A DNA stretch of 64,000 nucleotides from Taxawa tesnikishii (nom. ined.) (Eukaryota; Ascomycota; Dothideomycetes; Dothideales), in the NCBI GenBank assembly GCA_030247885.1, contig JAPDRO010000006.1, positions 1,054,001 through 1,118,000 on the forward strand, read 5' to 3'. Under the pieces are notes generated by a model. The model was not told the DNA's origin. It made no database searches and saw nothing but the letters and a program-made list of their open reading frames with translations. Below, piece by piece: positions 60,933 through 64,000 of the stretch (position 1 is its first letter; each line of letters begins with the position of its first letter). Position numbers and translations under genes: made by a program.

Positions 60933-62126
60933 GTAGAGCTCTTTCGTCGCTGAGACTGTATATTTCTTTACTCTCTGGCTGTCGGATACACGGCATGGGT
61001 CATATCTCTGAGGTTGGTGGTGACACTGCAGGAGGAACAGTGAATGGCAAGTGGTTGCTCGATTGCAAGCGATCTATGTGCTCTGCCCTGTTCCGGCCTT
61101 GTCTCCAATCCTTAGTTCCTTACTTCTTCTGTTGGTGGCGGGTTGGAGAGGTTTGAGGGAGCAAGGTGCATGCTGGGAGATTACGGAGACGGATAAGGAG
61201 GAGGCATTGGACTTCACCCGATCGGTCTTTCTGTTGATCTTTCATGCCGCCAACGTCTGTCCCGCAACACTGAACTCATACCCGCACCGATTCAACGCTG
61301 CACCACGGACTGCACGGAAATTATTCTATGGGAAGACGACGACGACAACATCAGCATCTCTTATTGTTTTTCTATTTCTCTCTACTCGATGGCAACGAAG
61401 CACTGGACTGGAAGAAACGACTTCGGCATGCGAATGGAAGTCTTTTTTCCTTTGTTTCAACACGGAAGCGAGTGTGAGCGGGTTGGCGCTTCATGGAGTC
61501 ACTGGACAAACTGGCAGCGGAGACGGAGGGGAAAGAGGTGTTCTCCAAAGGCGACAGCAGCTGCTCTGCTCCTCTCCCACAAGTCGAGAAGGCGCGGCTG
61601 GCTGGCCTACTACCTTCAGATGTGTCTTTTAAGATGGTTCACGGCTGATTTCTCTTTCCCAATCTGGGAAGCCGTTGGGCGGGTCGACTATCTACGAAAT
61701 CCAACGTGAACGATGTGCCTATGTACATATGTTTCTGCGTCTTTGATCATGCATCTCCCTGAACGTGTGTACTGTGGGATGGTTTTTCGTTCGGTGGAAC
61801 GAGGTGGAGCCGAGCCTTCTTCTCCCTTTTCCAGGATATGGATATGGCGGAATTGCAGCGTTCAGCAACTTCTTAGAAAAGGCGAAAGGGACCCGAACAG
61901 TTCTCGTAAGCCCTACTAGCCAATCACGGCATCCGGCTACAACCTGACCCGGTAGCGGTCGATTCCGCTGGACCCCGCCGACACCTGAACCCTCAACTGC
62001 CATTTTGTTGTCCTCGTCCGTATCCAACCCCACTATTGCAACCCGACACCCACATAGACACTCTCCTAGTCACTCACAGCCCCCTCAACATCACAGAAAC
62101 CAGAAGAGTCGGAAGCAAAAGACACA
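60933..62126. other. Intergenic, 1.2 kb
   Basis: 3' flank of the PAK gene and promoter of cytochrome b5. Open frames here show no family resemblance. Confidence 0.5.
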
Positions 62127-62902
62127 ATGGCGGACAAGGAATTCACTTACTCGGACGTCTCGGAGCACACCTCCAAGAAGGATCTCTACCTCATCGTCCA
62201 CGACAAGGTCTACGACTGCTCCAGCTTCGTCGACGAGCACCCGTACGTACCCCCTAGTTCCTTTCCTTCCTTACCGCGACCTTCGACGCCGCCCTCACCA
62301 TCTGCGCGCCTGCACCCTCTGTCCTGTGTTGGCAAATATCTCACTCTCTGACGCTGCTTACGTGTCGTTTCTCACGTCTTGGCCTGGTCGCAAAGCAGGC
62401 GAATTTCGGATGCTTGTTCATGACTGTGGCAGAAAAGACGGCTAACACGCGATTTTGAATAGCGGTGGTGAGGAGGTCCTCCTCGATGTAGCCGGCCAGG
62501 ACAGCACAGAGGCCTTCGAGGATGTCGGCCACAGTGACGAGGCCCGCGAGATCCTCGAGGGTCTGTTGATCGGAAAGCTCAAGCGCGAAGTGAGTTGCCC
62601 CCAAATCCCCTTTCGCTTCCTTCTCCTTCCACCCCATTGTCCCCGTCCTTGTCCGATCACCCCTCCATTCATCCCCCACCTCTTCGTATATCACACGCGC
62701 CAGTTGAGGCAAACAAAGACTGACCACACAACCAACAGGCCGGCGACCCGGCACCCAAGTCCTCCGCACAGCCGACCTCGACATCGACAAAGGCCCCGAT
62801 GCCGCCGGCCTGGGCGTCGGCGTTTACGCCCTCATCCTCGTCGGTGGCGCCCTCGCCTTCTTCGCCTACCAGTACCTGCAGGCCAACAGCGAGTCCAAGT
62901 AA
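62127..62902 (+). CDS. Microsomal cytochrome b5
   Basis: Exons 62127..62242, 62463..62589, 62739..62902; introns of 220 and 149 nt are long for this window; 135 aa restored. It is an ER-bound electron carrier to desaturases, sterol enzymes and P450s. Fold: [40 protein letters not shown] (first heme His in HPGG), [11 protein letters not shown] (second heme His), LIGKLKRE. A Ser/Thr linker then leads to the C-terminal tail anchor [20 protein letters not shown]. One C is lost in CCCC 62795-62798. Read literally, this replaces the membrane anchor with a soluble Ser/Pro tail. Confidence 0.92.
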
Positions 62903-63664
62903 ACGCCGACATCCTTACACTATCCGTGTATACGTCACACGAACGCATCAGCATCGGGTTGGACGTGAGACGTTCGGCGGACGACGAGACTTGATTCACA
63001 GAGACAAGATAGAAGAGAACTGAGCGGCTCCGCATCGGTGATGGCACAACGACGACAGTGAAATCTTTTGTGAGGGGAGGGGGAGGGGGAGGGGTTGTGT
63101 GGCAGGCGAGCTTTCATGGCGTGTCGAGCTCGGTGTGTGGGGGTTTCCCGGATCGAGTTGGAGTATTTGCGTTTTGACGTGTCTCTTGGGAATATCCCCC
63201 TCCCCTTTTTTTTTCTTCTTCTTCGCAATGTTCGTGGCTAGAAGGCGTGCTCACCAAGCGATCGGTATGTCCATGTTGTTCGTAGCAGAGGCCTTGTGTG
63301 CCGGAGAGAGCGTCCTTGTAGAAACGGAGACCCCGAACATACATTTGCACAAACCTTTCATGCCCACAAATCGCACGATGGCTTTGCTTGTTCTATGATA
63401 CTTCTCTTGGCCAGCTTCGATTCTTGAGGGCACTCATAGAGGAGCCTAAAGAGGTGCGGTCAAGGTTGCGAACCACGATTTCCTCGCTAGCCATAGAGAC
63501 GTGGGATGGGCAAACTTCATCTTTGTTATTTCAAAACTCTACATACGCAGTGGATATGTTGCGTAAGCAGTACCATAAATAATCCGCATCCGCTTTCGAA
63601 TATACCATTCCCGAGCACCAAAGTTTCGAATGAAAGCTGTCAGCTGTCAAACGAAGACAAGGAC
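62903..63664. other. Convergent intergenic, 0.76 kb
   Basis: Between the 3' ends of cytochrome b5 and the edge gene. A (GGGGGA)n tract at about 63074-63094. No gene supported. Confidence 0.5.
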
Positions 63665-64000
63665 TCACCGGTAGTAGTCCGCGACATCGTCATGTCCCTG
63701 CTGCTGCTGCTGCAGACCTGGATTATACGCCTGGTACCCGCCTGGTGGCCCGTTGTTCAATACGGGGTATGGGTTCTGGGGGTTCGGACTGCCTGGTGCG
63801 CCTTGGTTCGGCACGGAAGGAGGTGCGTGGACTGGCTGCGGAGGCTGCGAGGGTTGGTGTGCAGCGTAACCGTCTTGAGGTCCTTGGGGAGAGTAGACTG
63901 AAGAAGGGGAGTCGAACGAGGGTTGTTGGTTGCGGATGGGGAGGTTTTGCTGCTGCTGCTGTTGCTGGGGCGGATGTGGTGAGAAAGGCTGCTGAGGAGG
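63665..64000 (-). CDS. C-terminus of a Gln/Pro-rich protein (partial)
   Basis: The leftward frame runs off the right edge; 111 codons plus stop are visible. Composition is Gln/Pro/Asn-rich with two polyglutamine runs (HPPQQQQQQQNLPIR; GLQQQQQGHDD) and the ending DDVADYYR. The stop is TGA at 63665-63667. The same bases form a good splice donor (CG|GTGAGT), so a further exon downstream cannot be excluded. Such tails occur in fungal endosomal and coat proteins, but I cannot name the gene from the tail alone. Confidence 0.6.
   Translation of the reverse strand, partial: PPQQPFSPHPPQQQQQQQNLPIRNQQPSFDSPSSVYSPQGPQDGYAAHQPSQPPQPVHAPPSVPNQGAPGSPNPQNPYPVLNNGPPGGYQAYNPGLQQQQQGHDDVADYYR

Overview
This window is nuclear DNA of a filamentous ascomycete (Pezizomycotina; Dothideomycetes is my best guess, low confidence). 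The reasons are: most genes carry short GT-AG introns (about 43-220 nt); spacing is compact and genes lie on both strands; and the families are fungal (Fig1, Sds3, PAN2, ATG12, a PMT4-type mannosyltransferase, a Ste20-type PAK kinase). I support 26 host genes (one cut by the right edge), three degraded gene remnants, several microsatellites and one coding minisatellite. I see no rRNA, tRNA, CRISPR array, LTR element or intact transposon.

Layout. 0-12 kb: luciferase-domain membrane protein (-), MFS sugar transporter (-) divergent from a type I sulfatase (+), Fig1-like protein (-), thioredoxin-fold/SH3BGR-like protein (-), bZIP factor (-). 14-26 kb: coiled-coil hypothetical (+), disordered hypothetical (+), C2H2 transcription factor (+) with a uORF and an internal minisatellite, another disordered hypothetical (+). 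26-32 kb: PMT4 (+), then a degraded patch (P450 N-terminal remnant, unknown remnant, broken F-box gene). 32-38 kb: two-RRM protein (+), short BTB protein (-), SDR (-), Irc21-type cytochrome b5 protein (-) divergent from a small mitochondrial protein (+). 40-50 kb: GH3 beta-glucosidase (-), Sds3 (+), PAN2 (+). 50-55 kb: ATG12 (+) convergent with panB (-), then a flavoprotein/repeat fusion gene (+) divergent from panB. 58-64 kb: Ste20-type PAK (+), microsomal cytochrome b5 (+), and the 3' end of a Gln/Pro-rich gene (-).

Function. Most genes are housekeeping and unlinked in pathway: mRNA deadenylation (PAN2), Rpd3L histone deacetylation (Sds3), autophagy conjugation (ATG12), ER O-mannosylation (PMT4), polarity signalling (Ste20). 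Possible functional neighbours are panB (pantoate synthesis, leading to CoA) beside a PPC-decarboxylase-like flavoprotein that lacks the usual catalytic residues, and a sugar transporter sharing a promoter with a sulfatase.

A pattern runs through the window. Many conserved genes are interrupted by a loss of exactly one base, nearly always at a C/G, T or A run of 3-5, with the frame resuming at once. Seventeen such sites, all in the same direction and many in probably essential genes, point to homopolymer under-calling in the assembly rather than to pseudogenes. Coordinates below refer to the sequence as given; protein lengths marked 'restored' assume one base added per site.
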